Assembly (NCBI RefSeq): GCF_030954495.1 | Contig: NZ_JAVHUW010000060.1 | Location: 62,001 to 126,000 of the forward strand | Direction: 5' to 3' | Origin: Candidatus Desulfosporosinus nitrosoreducens | GTDB lineage: Bacteria; Bacillota; Desulfitobacteriia; Desulfitobacteriales; Desulfitobacteriaceae | Length of the DNA: 64,000 bases | Shown: one piece after another, positions 35,295-43,618 of the stretch | Layout: the number at the start of each line of letters is the position of its first letter | How positions within the stretch are numbered: position 1 is the first letter of the stretch | Program-made: the position numbers and the translations under genes | The notes under the pieces: generated by a model | What the model saw: the letters and a program-made list of their open reading frames with translations, nothing else | Database searches by the model: none | What the model was told of the DNA's origin: nothing

Positions 35295-36518
35295 TTAGAG
35301 TTTCGATCCATCTAATGCAGTTCCGGATTTGTCAAGTTCATCTTGCTGCCAGAACACATATGGGTTAGCACGCGGGCGGAAAACTTGTTGTGGAACAGGA
35401 GGAATTTCACACTCACGCAGGAATTTGCTCATTCCTAAGCGATAAATTGTCTCACCAAGACGTTCGCGGGATTTGCCGTTTTCATCCCACCATTCCCAAA
35501 CGCGACGGACGAGATCTTTGAACTCTTCGAAATCATTCTCCGGGTCCATCTTAATGAAGGGTACGATAACCCAAGACATGAAGGCTGATTGAACAATGGT
35601 TGATTTTCCGCCGAGTAAGATGGTAGCTCCCTTTTCCTTACCGGCTTTAATAGCTTTTGGCATCTTATTGATGCAGTGCATACAGCGGGTGCAGTCTTCA
35701 GCAACAATAGAAAGTTCTTGAGCTGCACTGTCATATTTCAGACATTTGGTTGGGCATTTATCACAAACTTGACCTTGGATGTCAAAGTTTTGCGCAGCAT
35801 ATTCTTTAACTGCAGCTTGATTAAACTGGATGGAATCACGCCAAGTTCCAATTACTGAAATGTCGGCGCGAGCAATTGCCCCAGTGCAGTCATTAGCACA
35901 GCCTGAGAATTTAATTTTACTCTTATATGGCCACATAGGGCGATGCAATTCATCCATGAATTCATTGGTTATATTATAGCAAGCTTCCAGCGTATCATAA
36001 CAGGCATTCTCGCAACGGCCTGGTCCAACGCAGCAGTTTGTTGTTCTGAGGCAAGATCCGGATCCACCCAAGTCGAATCCAGCGTCACTGTACTCATCAA
36101 AGATCTTTTGAATATCTTCTGTTTTACAGCCAAGCAAAATTACGTCCCCGGTAGAACCATGCATGTTGGTTAAGCCGCTGCCATATTTTTCCCAAATATC
36201 ACAAATTTTACGAAGTGTTTTCGTGTCATAAAAAAATCCAGATGGTTGGTTAATACGAACTGTGTGGAACTCAGCAACATGAGGATAGGTTTCCGGTTCG
36301 TCAACATAACGGCCGATAACTCCACCGCCATACCCTCTTACACCAACAATTCCCCCATGCTTCCAGTGTCCTCTGTGCTCTACATAGGATCTCTCCAAGA
36401 CTTGGAGTAACTCGCCGGCAGATTCACTTTTTACTGCAGCTCGTTTCATTTCCGTCACAAAACTGGGCCATTTTCCTTTTTCTAACTCGTCCAGTAGCGG
36501 CGTTTTCTTTTCCGTCAT
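35295..36518 (-). CDS. dsrA: Dissimilatory sulfite reductase, alpha subunit
   Basis: 407 aa. The start is ATG 36518, with GGAGGG about 7 nt upstream; the longer frame adds 30 residues that run across the ferredoxin stop. Cys 162, 163, 169 and 173 (NCCVGPGRCENAC) and Cys 207 and 211 (CANDC) hold the siroheme-linked cluster. A ferredoxin insert has Cys 252, 255, 259 and 276, 279, 282. With DsrB it reduces sulfite with electrons delivered through DsrC. DsrC itself is not encoded in this window. Cytoplasmic. Confidence 0.97.
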   Translation of the reverse strand: MTEKKTPLLDELEKGKWPSFVTEMKRAAVKSESAGELLQVLERSYVEHRGHWKHGGIVGVRGYGGGVIGRYVDEPETYPHVAEFHTVRINQPSGFFYDTKTLRKICDIWEKYGSGLTNMHGSTGDVILLGCKTEDIQKIFDEYSDAGFDLGGSGSCLRTTNCCVGPGRCENACYDTLEACYNITNEFMDELHRPMWPYKSKIKFSGCANDCTGAIARADISVIGTWRDSIQFNQAAVKEYAAQNFDIQGQVCDKCPTKCLKYDSAAQELSIVAEDCTRCMHCINKMPKAIKAGKEKGATILLGGKSTIVQSAFMSWVIVPFIKMDPENDFEEFKDLVRRVWEWWDENGKSRERLGETIYRLGMSKFLRECEIPPVPQQVFRPRANPYVFWQQDELDKSGTALDGSKL

Positions 36519-36552
36519 TGCACACCCTCCGTCTTTTAATTTATGAGGTTTT

Positions 36553-36741
36553 TTACATTTCACTAATAGTGATAGCACCTGTCGGGCAAACAGAAATGCA
36601 GCTTTCACAACCCATACATTCTGATTCGTCGCCGATTACATGTGCTTTGTCATCACTAAAGCCAAGCAGGTGAGCTGGGCATCCTTCAGTACATGAATTG
36701 CAACCAGAGCACTGATCTTCGTCAATTGATACGATAAACAC
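36553..36741 (-). CDS. Two-[4Fe-4S] ferredoxin upstream of dsrA
   Basis: 62 aa. Two classic CxxCxxCxxxCP motifs: CSGCNSCTEGCP near 11-22 and CMGCESCISVCP near 42-53. GTG start at 36741 with AGGAGG eight nt upstream. Its stop lies 34 bp before the dsrA start, so it heads the operon. It may feed electrons to DsrAB or to the assembly of its siroheme; which one is unknown. Size and Cys pattern are normal for clostridial ferredoxin. Confidence 0.95.
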   Translation of the reverse strand: MFIVSIDEDQCSGCNSCTEGCPAHLLGFSDDKAHVIGDESECMGCESCISVCPTGAITISEM

Positions 36742-36873
36742 TAATTACACCTCCTTAACCTTAAAAAAGAGAAGTATCAAAAAAATGAACATTGTGAGGG
36801 AATTTGGGAGAAAATCTTCTTGTGTAAATTAACACTAGTTCATATTCTTAATTTAACACCTTGTATTCTATAC

Positions 36874-36934
36874 GTACAATACATAATCACGATTGTACAA
36901 TATACAAAACTAATTATAGTTTGTATTGCAAACT
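36874..36934 (-). promoter_or_regulatory. Palindromic sites and -10 box upstream of ferredoxin-dsrAB
   Basis: Two dyads are seen directly: GTACAAT-N11-ATTGTAC (36874-36880 and 36892-36898) and AGTTTG-N5-CAAACT (36918-36923 and 36929-36934). A minus-strand TATAAT (36913-36918) adjoins the second dyad. No good -35 stands 17 bp upstream of it. These features are where an operator and promoter for the sulfite reductase operon would be expected, but the binding protein is unknown. The -10 lies about 170 bp upstream of the ferredoxin start. Confidence 0.45.
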
Positions 36935-37184
36935 TTTTCTGAAATAAGCATTTTGAGAGGCAAACTTCGCAAAATAGCGGCAAAAAGAAAAACATATCAA
37001 GTATTACGCGCAGGCCAAGCAAAGGGAACATGCGTTCCTTCAACACTATAGACAGCTTGAGGCGCGTCACACTGAGCTAATTTAAATTGAAGCTGTCACT
37101 GTAACGACAATTAGTTTTAGTGGCTCATTCTATTTGAATTTATAATTATAGTGTAACATTTAATATTTAAAATTCAACTATAAT

Positions 37185-37216
37185 ATGGACCATTTCCTAC
37201 CCTGAAAATGGCCCAT
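37185..37216 (-). terminator. Hairpin after dsrK
   Basis: ATGGACCATTT (37185-37195) and AAATGGCCCAT (37206-37216) form an 11-bp stem with one mismatch that is G-U in the minus-strand RNA. It lies 22 bp beyond the dsrK stop. The following ATATTATAG is only weakly T-rich. Confidence 0.5.
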
Positions 37217-37237
37217 AAACAAATTCTCATACTATTT

Positions 37238-38851
37238 TTATTCTAAAAATTCAAAGAAAGGCTTCTTCATGCTTACTAAGGCGTTGACCATAAGTTCAAC
37301 TAAACCGCCATATTGGAGGTTATATTTTTCTGTAGCTTCATAATGCTCCAGAATTGCCCTCATAGCGCCTTTGCAGTTTGAACATGGAGCACAAATATAT
37401 TTAGGCAGAGAAGTGTCTTCCATGACTCCTTTAAAAGCTCCGAGGATCTGGTTAAATTTCATTCGCGAAGCCACGTTATCTCTGAATTCAGGGAAATTAT
37501 GGGAATTCATAATGGCGAAACCGCTGCCTCCGCCACAGCAATAGTTGTGCACTCCATGTGGAGTCATTTCTCTAAATTGAGGACATATTTCCATTAAAAC
37601 ATTTCTCTGTGGCTCAACAATCCCCATTTGACGAACTACATTACAAGGATCGTGCAGAGTTACTGGAAAATTATTGCGACTGGGGTCAAGCTTTAGGCGC
37701 TTAGTTCTCACTAAATCCCAAAGAAGCGGCAAACAACTTTCCACAGGGATCTTAGCGTCACCATAAGCCATACGATCGCCGACAATGATAGACGCCTTGT
37801 GAGCGTGACCACATTCTCCTACAACAATTCGGTTAACTCCAAATTCCTTCGCCACTTTCATTTGCGCTAAGGCTATTTGTTTGGCCTGGTAGTCATCATA
37901 CCACAAACCGTAGTTGACGCTGTCATAGCCCATAATTTCGCTGCTAAGTGTCCAGTTTAGACCGGCCTCATTAAACAAAATTGCAAAAGCCACAGGATTT
38001 TCCGGCCAAGCAATGAATTCGCCGGCGTTATGCAAAACTAAGATATCCGCACCTTTTTTATCGATAGGAAACTTTAGCTTAATCCCAAACTTTTCTTCAG
38101 TATCTTCTTCCAAAAACTCAAGAGTGTCCAAAAAAGCCGGTTTGCTCAATCCGGTTGAAGAACCGGTTTTGAGTTGCAGCATGGTTCCTTTGTTATGCAG
38201 AGGGGTAGGAGCAATTCCCATTTCCTGACTGAAAATCTTACGAATCTCTTTGGCAAGAATTGAATTGTCCAATCCCAAGGGACATGTTTGAGCACAACGT
38301 CGACATAGGTTGCAGCGATAAGCCAATTCACCCAAACGAGCAATGGTTTCCCAATTCACGTCAATGTCAGCACCAACAAAATTGCCTAGCAATTTGCCGC
38401 TCTTGGTAAAATATTTCTTGACGATTTTGCGCAGAACCTCGGAACGGAAAATCGGACGGTAGAGTTCATGATTTCCGGTTGCCTTATAGATATGACATGC
38501 TTCCGAACAGGTATTGCATTTGGCACAATAATCAAAGGACAATATCAGGGGTTCCAACACACCATTGTTGGCATCCGTAAAAATTTTCTCCAAACCGTTG
38601 AGAAATTTCCGGACAAATTCGTCCTCTTCTTCTTTCGATTTTGGACGAGTCAGAGTATCAAGTCCAATATAACCGTCTAATGAAGTACAGTTTTTTTCTC
38701 TCCAGGCCGGCTTGGGGTCCGTAAGCGGGGGTTGCATACCGGGTTTATCATAAGGCGGCAACAACGGCATGAGATCATAAGTTTCTAACTTAATCAACTG
38801 CTCGTCCGGACGTCCCATATCCTTAGGACGCAAATCTTTTTGATTTAACAT
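37238..38851 (-). CDS. dsrK: DsrK, iron-sulfur subunit of the DsrMK electron-transfer complex
   Basis: 537 aa from ATG 38851 (GAGGAGAG six nt upstream). Two ferredoxin motifs lie in the N-terminal part: CAKCNTCSEACHIYKATG near 109-126 and CNLCRRCAQTCPLG near 182-195. Two CCG-domain elements follow: HDPCNVVRQMG and NYCCGGGSGF, then CAPCSNCKGAM. These bind the non-cubane [4Fe-4S] of heterodisulfide-reductase-like proteins. DsrK is proposed to reduce the DsrC trisulfide at the cytoplasmic face of the membrane with electrons from DsrM. It lies 42 bp after dsrM. Confidence 0.94.
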   Translation of the reverse strand: MLNQKDLRPKDMGRPDEQLIKLETYDLMPLLPPYDKPGMQPPLTDPKPAWREKNCTSLDGYIGLDTLTRPKSKEEEDEFVRKFLNGLEKIFTDANNGVLEPLILSFDYCAKCNTCSEACHIYKATGNHELYRPIFRSEVLRKIVKKYFTKSGKLLGNFVGADIDVNWETIARLGELAYRCNLCRRCAQTCPLGLDNSILAKEIRKIFSQEMGIAPTPLHNKGTMLQLKTGSSTGLSKPAFLDTLEFLEEDTEEKFGIKLKFPIDKKGADILVLHNAGEFIAWPENPVAFAILFNEAGLNWTLSSEIMGYDSVNYGLWYDDYQAKQIALAQMKVAKEFGVNRIVVGECGHAHKASIIVGDRMAYGDAKIPVESCLPLLWDLVRTKRLKLDPSRNNFPVTLHDPCNVVRQMGIVEPQRNVLMEICPQFREMTPHGVHNYCCGGGSGFAIMNSHNFPEFRDNVASRMKFNQILGAFKGVMEDTSLPKYICAPCSNCKGAMRAILEHYEATEKYNLQYGGLVELMVNALVSMKKPFFEFLE

Positions 38852-38893
38852 ATAGCTCTCCTCTTTCCACAAAGTTCACTCTGGAATTCGATG

Positions 38894-39784
38894 CTATTCC
38901 TTAGGGGGGTTAGGTTTGGCAATATGCGGGGCAGACCAGGAGTGGGTCGGGCGATAAGCAGTAGCTTTTTTTACTTTCTGCTCTATTGCACTCCCTTTCA
39001 AGTTTGGACTATTGTCCCACAAAACCGTATGGAATGTAAAATACTTTCCAACGTAGTGACTCATCTTGCTGAGAGGAATATATGTCAGCATGATTGCGAC
39101 TAAAATGAGGTGTAAGGTTAAAATACCACTGGCCGGAAACGAGGTAAAGGTCAAAAGGTTAGCGGTTACTTCGCGTGCAGCAGTAAAGGAGAAATCACTG
39201 CTCCAAGTAATAATTCCCGTAATGAGTGCGGCAAAAATGAGCAAGAGATTAAAATACTCCTGAGGAGTTGTGAATTTCTTGAGTGTATTGTCAAACATGC
39301 GGCGAAGAACTAATAAACCAGAGCCTAAGGTTGCTAAAATAAGTCCGAGGATACCGGTTATATAGGTTAAATAGAATACCAAAAGCCCCCAAGCATTCGT
39401 ACCGTTCGCTGCGACAGCAACCCCGTTTAGTACGGTAATTGCTCCGGCGACTAACAATACTGTCCAGGCAATAATAAAATAAATCCCCAAATGAAGAGCA
39501 TAAGAAAGCCACCAGAAAGGCCGCTGATTCTCAAACAGCGTTTTAATAAAGAGTATTTCTTTCAGCATTTCGACGATTTCCCGGCCATGGGAAACTTCAT
39601 GAGGTTTACTCCACCAAGAAACCTCCTCATAGAAAGACCCTCCATGTTCATACCCTTTTTCCTTAGGCACAGGATAGAGTTCCATTCTGCCATGCATGGG
39701 CAATTGTGAAAACTGATAGGCCTTATAAGCGGAAATTCCGAGAAAAAGGAGTATGGACAAATATGCAATAATACTTAGAAACAA
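38894..39784 (-). CDS. dsrM: DsrM, membrane cytochrome b subunit
   Basis: 296 aa from TTG 39784, which has AAAGGAGG nine nt upstream; the longer frame starts inside that site. About five or six membrane segments, including FLSIIAYLSILLFLGISAY, LGIYFIIAWTVLLVAGAI and LLVFYLTYITGILGLILATL, with His residues suitable for heme b, as in the NarI/DsrM family. It transfers electrons between the menaquinone pool and DsrK. No dsrJ, dsrO or dsrP accompanies it, matching the two-subunit form of Gram-positive sulfate reducers. Confidence 0.93.
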   Translation of the reverse strand: MFLSIIAYLSILLFLGISAYKAYQFSQLPMHGRMELYPVPKEKGYEHGGSFYEEVSWWSKPHEVSHGREIVEMLKEILFIKTLFENQRPFWWLSYALHLGIYFIIAWTVLLVAGAITVLNGVAVAANGTNAWGLLVFYLTYITGILGLILATLGSGLLVLRRMFDNTLKKFTTPQEYFNLLLIFAALITGIITWSSDFSFTAAREVTANLLTFTSFPASGILTLHLILVAIMLTYIPLSKMSHYVGKYFTFHTVLWDNSPNLKGSAIEQKVKKATAYRPTHSWSAPHIAKPNPPKE

Positions 39785-39996
39785 AACCGTCAACCTCCTT
39801 TGTTATTATTATCACGTTTAGTGTATGTGAGTTACTATAGCTTGTAAAATTATCATTTTTTATCTCACCATATCATAATATGATTGTATCTTAACCACGT
39901 ACATATCTAATTTTTAATTCAAAAAAAGCGTAATGGTCTGATATTTCTTAATAATATCAACACCTTTAGGGAAATATTATATTCTGCTTTTACTAA

Positions 39997-40026
39997 TTGA
40001 CTTTTTCGTATAACATATACTAAATA
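39997..40026 (+). promoter_or_regulatory. Candidate promoter of the conserved gene next to dsrM
   Basis: TTGACT (39997-40002), 18 bp, TAAATA (40021-40026), ending 37 bp before the ATG. The 278-bp gap to dsrM must also contain the divergent dsrMK promoter, which I could not place with confidence. Confidence 0.45.
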
Positions 40027-40062
40027 CTTATTAAAAACCTATAATTTCAAGGAGGAAACACA

Positions 40063-40815
40063 ATGAAAGCTCTAATTACATTAACCACCAGCGAGTCAAA
40101 ACGCCTAATTGCCAAAGGCGTCAAGGGAATGTCCTGCGTGCAAAACGCTTTACAAAGGCATACTGTTATTGTAGCGGGAGGTACGACAAACGCTTTCGTC
40201 GCGGAGGAACTGCTCGGAATTACCATCGAAGATAAGACAGGCTACACTATGGGCATCGTCACCCAAGGAGAATTGGGGGTAAGCCGTTCAACAAAGAAAA
40301 AATCTCCCTATGTTATTGTTGCAGGAAATGTCGTTGAAACACCTTGGAAAGATTATCTTCCGCAATTGAAGACTGGTGATGTCTTCATTAAAGGTGGAAA
40401 CGCTTTAGACCATACCGGCTTAACAGCAGTAACAGTCTCGGATTCCGTCGGCGGAACCATTGGGGCCGCTCAAGGAGTTTTATATGCTCGCGGCGTAAAA
40501 CTTATCGTTCCCATCGGTCTCGAAAAGATGATTCCTGATGTTCGCCAAGCTGTTGAATTTATGACGAAATCTCCTCTCGACGAATCCATGGGACACAAAG
40601 TCGGACTTATCCCCATGCTGGGAGCAATTCCTGTCACTGAGCTGACAGCATTAGAAACTTTATATGACGTTGAAGCTCGTTGTATTGCCGCAGGAGGAGT
40701 TGATGGCTCAGAGGGAGCCGTTATCATCGCCATTGAAGGACTTGATGAAGAAATACAACGTGCCCTCCGGGATATTCAGGCTTTAAAAGGTGAGCCCCCT
40801 GTTTCTGTGCAATAA
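40063..40815 (+). CDS. Conserved protein of unknown function, divergent from dsrMK
   Basis: 250 aa, soluble, no signal peptide. Gly-rich motifs: IVAGGTTNAFVAEELLG near 36-52, GDVFIKGGNALDHTGLT near 107-123, DSVGGTIGAAQGVLYARG near 128-145, and a C-terminal CIAAGGVDGSEGAVIIAIEG. The alternating Gly-Gly and strand patterns suggest a phosphate- or nucleotide-binding alpha/beta fold, but I cannot name a family. ATG 40063 follows AAGGAGG. Its divergent position beside dsrM suggests but does not prove a link to sulfur respiration. A hairpin terminator follows. Confidence 0.8.
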   Translation: MKALITLTTSESKRLIAKGVKGMSCVQNALQRHTVIVAGGTTNAFVAEELLGITIEDKTGYTMGIVTQGELGVSRSTKKKSPYVIVAGNVVETPWKDYLPQLKTGDVFIKGGNALDHTGLTAVTVSDSVGGTIGAAQGVLYARGVKLIVPIGLEKMIPDVRQAVEFMTKSPLDESMGHKVGLIPMLGAIPVTELTALETLYDVEARCIAAGGVDGSEGAVIIAIEGLDEEIQRALRDIQALKGEPPVSVQ

Positions 40816-40879
40816 TAAGATCTTTTTCTCATGCTGTCTGATAGTATGTAACGAAGTTATAGTTTCTGGCATTACAAAA

Positions 40880-40920
40880 CGAGGATTATTCTCTAAACTT
40901 TGGAGAATAATCCTCGAATT
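40880..40920 (+). terminator. Terminator of the conserved gene
   Basis: CGAGGATTATTCTC (40880-40893) pairs perfectly with GAGAATAATCCTCG (40903-40916), followed by AATTTT. Confidence 0.8.
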
Positions 40921-40922
40921 TT

Positions 40923-40956
40923 AAGTTCCATCTAAAAATTAATTCAGATGGAACTA
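40923..40956 (-). terminator. Second hairpin, facing the methyltransferase gene
   Basis: AGTTCCATCT (40924-40933) pairs with AGATGGAACT (40946-40955). On the minus strand it is followed by TAAAATT. It probably ends the minus-strand rRNA methyltransferase gene, which stops at 40998. Confidence 0.6.
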
Positions 40957-40997
40957 TTATGCTTTTCAAGCGGGGCTTAGAGTAAATAGCTTATGCT

Positions 40998-42146
40998 TTA
41001 AATTTCTTTGTTTTCTCTTGGCGGCCTGGGGCCAAAAAATTGATAGTAGTGGCATTCTAAGCGACCGTTGTACAATTTTCTGCTTTTATCCCAACGTCGT
41101 CCTATAAAGCGTTCAGGAAATTGTTGCGTGGTGAGAAGATGCAGAGACCAGTTTTCCAGACGTTTAAAAGTTTCACCTAATTCCGTATAAAGCCCTTCCA
41201 CGTCTTTTGTCTCCCCGAGGCGTTCTCCATAAGGTGGATTAGCGATTAAATGTCCAAAATTGAATCGGGATCTTACCTCTGCCACAGGTAAGCGCTGAAA
41301 ATGGATAATATCCTCAACACCCGCTTCCAGGGCATGTGTCCGGGCCAAGGACAAAGCTTTAGGATCAATGTCCGAACCATATATATGCAGGCTTGCATTA
41401 TTCTCTTGAAGATCGAGGGCTTCCTGCCAAGCCTCCTGCCAGTGATCTTTGGGAATTCGGGGCCATTTCTCGGCAGCAAAACTGCGTTTGAGACCGGGGG
41501 CCCGATTCTGAGCAATTAAAGCCGCTTCTATGGGAATCGTTCCTGTCCCACAAAAGGGATCTAATAAAGTGCGGTCCTTATGCCAACGACTTAGCTGAAT
41601 CATTGCCGCTGCCAAAGTTTCTTTTAGCGGAGCTTGTCCCGCCAGTTTCCGGTAGCCACGTTTATGCAGCCCGGGCCCTGAAGTATCAATGGTTAAAGTC
41701 GCCTGGTTATTTAAGAGGGCGACCTCAACTTGATAGCGAGGTCCACTCTCCTCAAACCAATCTTGATGATATTTTTCTTTTAAACGTTCAACAATTGCCT
41801 TTTTAACAATTGCTTGGCAATCTGATACGCTAAATAACTTTGATTTAATAGATTTTCCCTGCACGGGAAAGTTAGCATCTTTAGGAAGCCAATCCTCCCA
41901 GGGCAATTTTTTAGTCTCCTGAAAGAGTTCTTCAAAGGTTAACGCCTGGAATGATCCCATTTTTAACAAAACACGGTCTGAGCTTCGCAGCCAAAGGTTG
42001 GATCGGCAAATACCCAACTCATCCGCTGAAAAATTTACTTTCCCGTTCTCTACGCTTTGCTCAAAGTATCCCAGTGCTTTCAATTCTCGCGCTACGATAG
42101 ATTCTAAACCAAAAGCAGCTGTTGCAATTAACTGAATGTTTGCCAT
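40998..42146 (-). CDS. THUMP-domain class I rRNA methyltransferase (RlmL-like)
   Basis: 382 aa. N-terminal ferredoxin-like plus THUMP region (1-165), with ATAAFGLESIVARELKALGY. The C-terminal methyltransferase contains LLDPFCGTGTIPIEAAL (SAM motif I) near 192-208 and the catalytic NPPYGERLG near 291-299, where NPPY points to N2-guanine methylation. It corresponds to the single-domain YpsC/RlmL type of Firmicutes acting on 23S rRNA G2445. No RlmK domain follows. Start ATG 42146 with GGGGTTGG upstream, which is weak. Confidence 0.9.
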   Translation of the reverse strand: MANIQLIATAAFGLESIVARELKALGYFEQSVENGKVNFSADELGICRSNLWLRSSDRVLLKMGSFQALTFEELFQETKKLPWEDWLPKDANFPVQGKSIKSKLFSVSDCQAIVKKAIVERLKEKYHQDWFEESGPRYQVEVALLNNQATLTIDTSGPGLHKRGYRKLAGQAPLKETLAAAMIQLSRWHKDRTLLDPFCGTGTIPIEAALIAQNRAPGLKRSFAAEKWPRIPKDHWQEAWQEALDLQENNASLHIYGSDIDPKALSLARTHALEAGVEDIIHFQRLPVAEVRSRFNFGHLIANPPYGERLGETKDVEGLYTELGETFKRLENWSLHLLTTQQFPERFIGRRWDKSRKLYNGRLECHYYQFFGPRPPRENKEI

Positions 42147-42313
42147 CCGGATTCCAACCCCTCAATGTTTACCATCTAACTTGCGTATGGAAAGGAACAC
42201 TATTTAGTGTGCTTTTGCATAAAATAGCAAGTTGATTAAATAAGTTGTATTTTTCTATCTTTAATAGAAAACACTGGGAACAAATGTTCTTACGTTAGGA
42301 ATTCATGCGGAAT

Positions 42314-42667
42314 TTAGAGGGCGGTATCCACACTTTTGATGCCTTCTTTTATTTTTCGAGATATTTCTTCCATAAACTCTTGGAACTTTGTATTGGCATC
42401 ATTCGATCTGAAAACTTGAGAATTTTTCAAACACTCATTTTCCATAGTCTGCATCGTTTCTTTTTCCCCACTTGTTAATTCTTCCCCCGCTAATTTTTTC
42501 CGATACTGCTCTTGCTTTAACTTCTGCAGATCTTCGATTAATTTCCGGGCCTCGGGATTATGTAAAAGCTCATATTCCATTTTTTTAAAGTTTTTATAAA
42601 TGTCCGTTTGCGCGATTAATGTTCCAAGCTCGATACCTTTTTGCATGATTTGTTCAATTTGGTCCAT
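42314..42667 (-). CDS. YlbF/YmcA family regulator
   Basis: 117 aa, all-helical, acidic-basic mixed. Features: LGTLIAQTDIYKNFKKMEYELLHNPEARKLIEDLQKLKQEQ near 15-55, then SGEKETMQTMENECLKNSQV near 66-85. In Bacillus, YlbF, YmcA and YaaT form an iron-sulfur complex that assists RNase Y and promotes competence, sporulation and biofilm. The single Cys near 80 fits weakly with cluster binding. ATG 42667 follows AGGAGG. No YmcA or YaaT gene is near. Confidence 0.82.
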   Translation of the reverse strand: MDQIEQIMQKGIELGTLIAQTDIYKNFKKMEYELLHNPEARKLIEDLQKLKQEQYRKKLAGEELTSGEKETMQTMENECLKNSQVFRSNDANTKFQEFMEEISRKIKEGIKSVDTAL

Positions 42668-42769
42668 TATAAATAAAGCCTCCTATAAAAATATAATTTC
42701 CTACTAATTTCTATTAGCTAGTCTAGCCAACAAAATTACTTTTAACTCTCCGGAAGCGAATGCCCGCTC

Positions 42770-43492
42770 TTAACTTATTCTTTGATGACTGGCCCTGAAA
42801 CTTTTGCCGTCACTATATCCCTTAGCATAGGCGGACTGGCTGACAGAGCCTTGGCTTAAGGAATGGGCTGAAGATCTTCCCCGTTCCAGACCCAAATTTT
42901 TATAAGCCGCAATAACTACAGCATCCTTAGCTAGAACTAACCCCCAGCCCTCTTTCGTTATTTGCTCCGTGTATTGTGAATCTAAGCCTGAAATCCACCC
43001 TTCTACATAGTTATTGCGCATTCCTCTTTGCAAAGATATATCGGGCCTAGATCCATGCTGGGACAAAAATTCCCGGCGATACGTCTTCATATATTGATTT
43101 GCCCCAACCCGGATTAAATCAGTGGCAAAGGCAAATACTTCCAAGGCGATTGCCACATCGTCCTTAAGCCCAATAAATACCAGCCTCGTATACCCATCAC
43201 ATTTATTCAGATAAGAGTAACAGCGAAAATTTTGTCCAATAACCTTACCCAGACGTTTTTTCCACCAGGACAATTTTTCAAAATCTGTAGCATAATTATC
43301 CAGCACTTCTTTCGGGGGGAGACCATCGCTTGGCTCTCTAAACTCAACCTCTTCAAGCCCGTATTCGGCCATAATCCGCTGGGCCGTTAAAAGAGCGGTC
43401 TGAGCCTCGTTGCTCTTGGGGTCCCCACCGTTACGCGCTAAATTCAGCAACGCCCGTATCTTATGAACTATCTTCTCCTGATCCCTACTCAA
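42770..43492 (-). CDS. DUF2786 domain protein
   Basis: 240 aa. The N-terminal DUF2786 segment KIVHKIRALLNLARNGGDPKSNEAQTALLTAQRIMAEYGLE covers about 7-47. A conserved middle domain (LGKVIGQNFRCYSYLNKCDGYTRLVFIGL) and a C-terminal SQSAYAKGYSDGKSFRASHQRIS follow. Homologues occur in phage and chromosomal contexts; function is unknown. ATG 43492 has AGAGGTT before it. Neighbours give no clue. Confidence 0.78.
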   Translation of the reverse strand: MSRDQEKIVHKIRALLNLARNGGDPKSNEAQTALLTAQRIMAEYGLEEVEFREPSDGLPPKEVLDNYATDFEKLSWWKKRLGKVIGQNFRCYSYLNKCDGYTRLVFIGLKDDVAIALEVFAFATDLIRVGANQYMKTYRREFLSQHGSRPDISLQRGMRNNYVEGWISGLDSQYTEQITKEGWGLVLAKDAVVIAAYKNLGLERGRSSAHSLSQGSVSQSAYAKGYSDGKSFRASHQRIS

Positions 43493-43618
43493 CCTCTGAA
43501 CCTCTCTTCCTCCAAAAGAACATTTCTCAAGCGAACAGGCCGGCTCAAAAGACTTCTGAACAATCTGCTTTGAAAATTAATTCGCCGTATATATTTCTGA
43601 AAAATGGAGGGTGAATTC

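Larger units (their letters stand above)
36742..37237. other. 496-bp regulatory gap between dsrMK and the ferredoxin-dsrABDN unit
   Basis: AT-rich, no credible gene (a 76-codon minus-strand frame at 36840-37070 has no ribosome-binding site). It holds the terminator-like hairpin after dsrK at its right end, and palindromes with a TATAAT box in its left part. The size suggests that the dsrA unit is transcribed separately from dsrMK. Confidence 0.6.

Noticed and set aside
36519-36608. 30-residue extension of DsrA
   Set aside because: It overlaps the ferredoxin reading frame and skips the strong GGAGGG site before ATG 36518.
36840-37070. 76-codon minus-strand frame in the dsr promoter region
   Set aside because: Hydrophobic low-complexity translation without a ribosome-binding site; it overlaps the palindromes and the TATAAT box.
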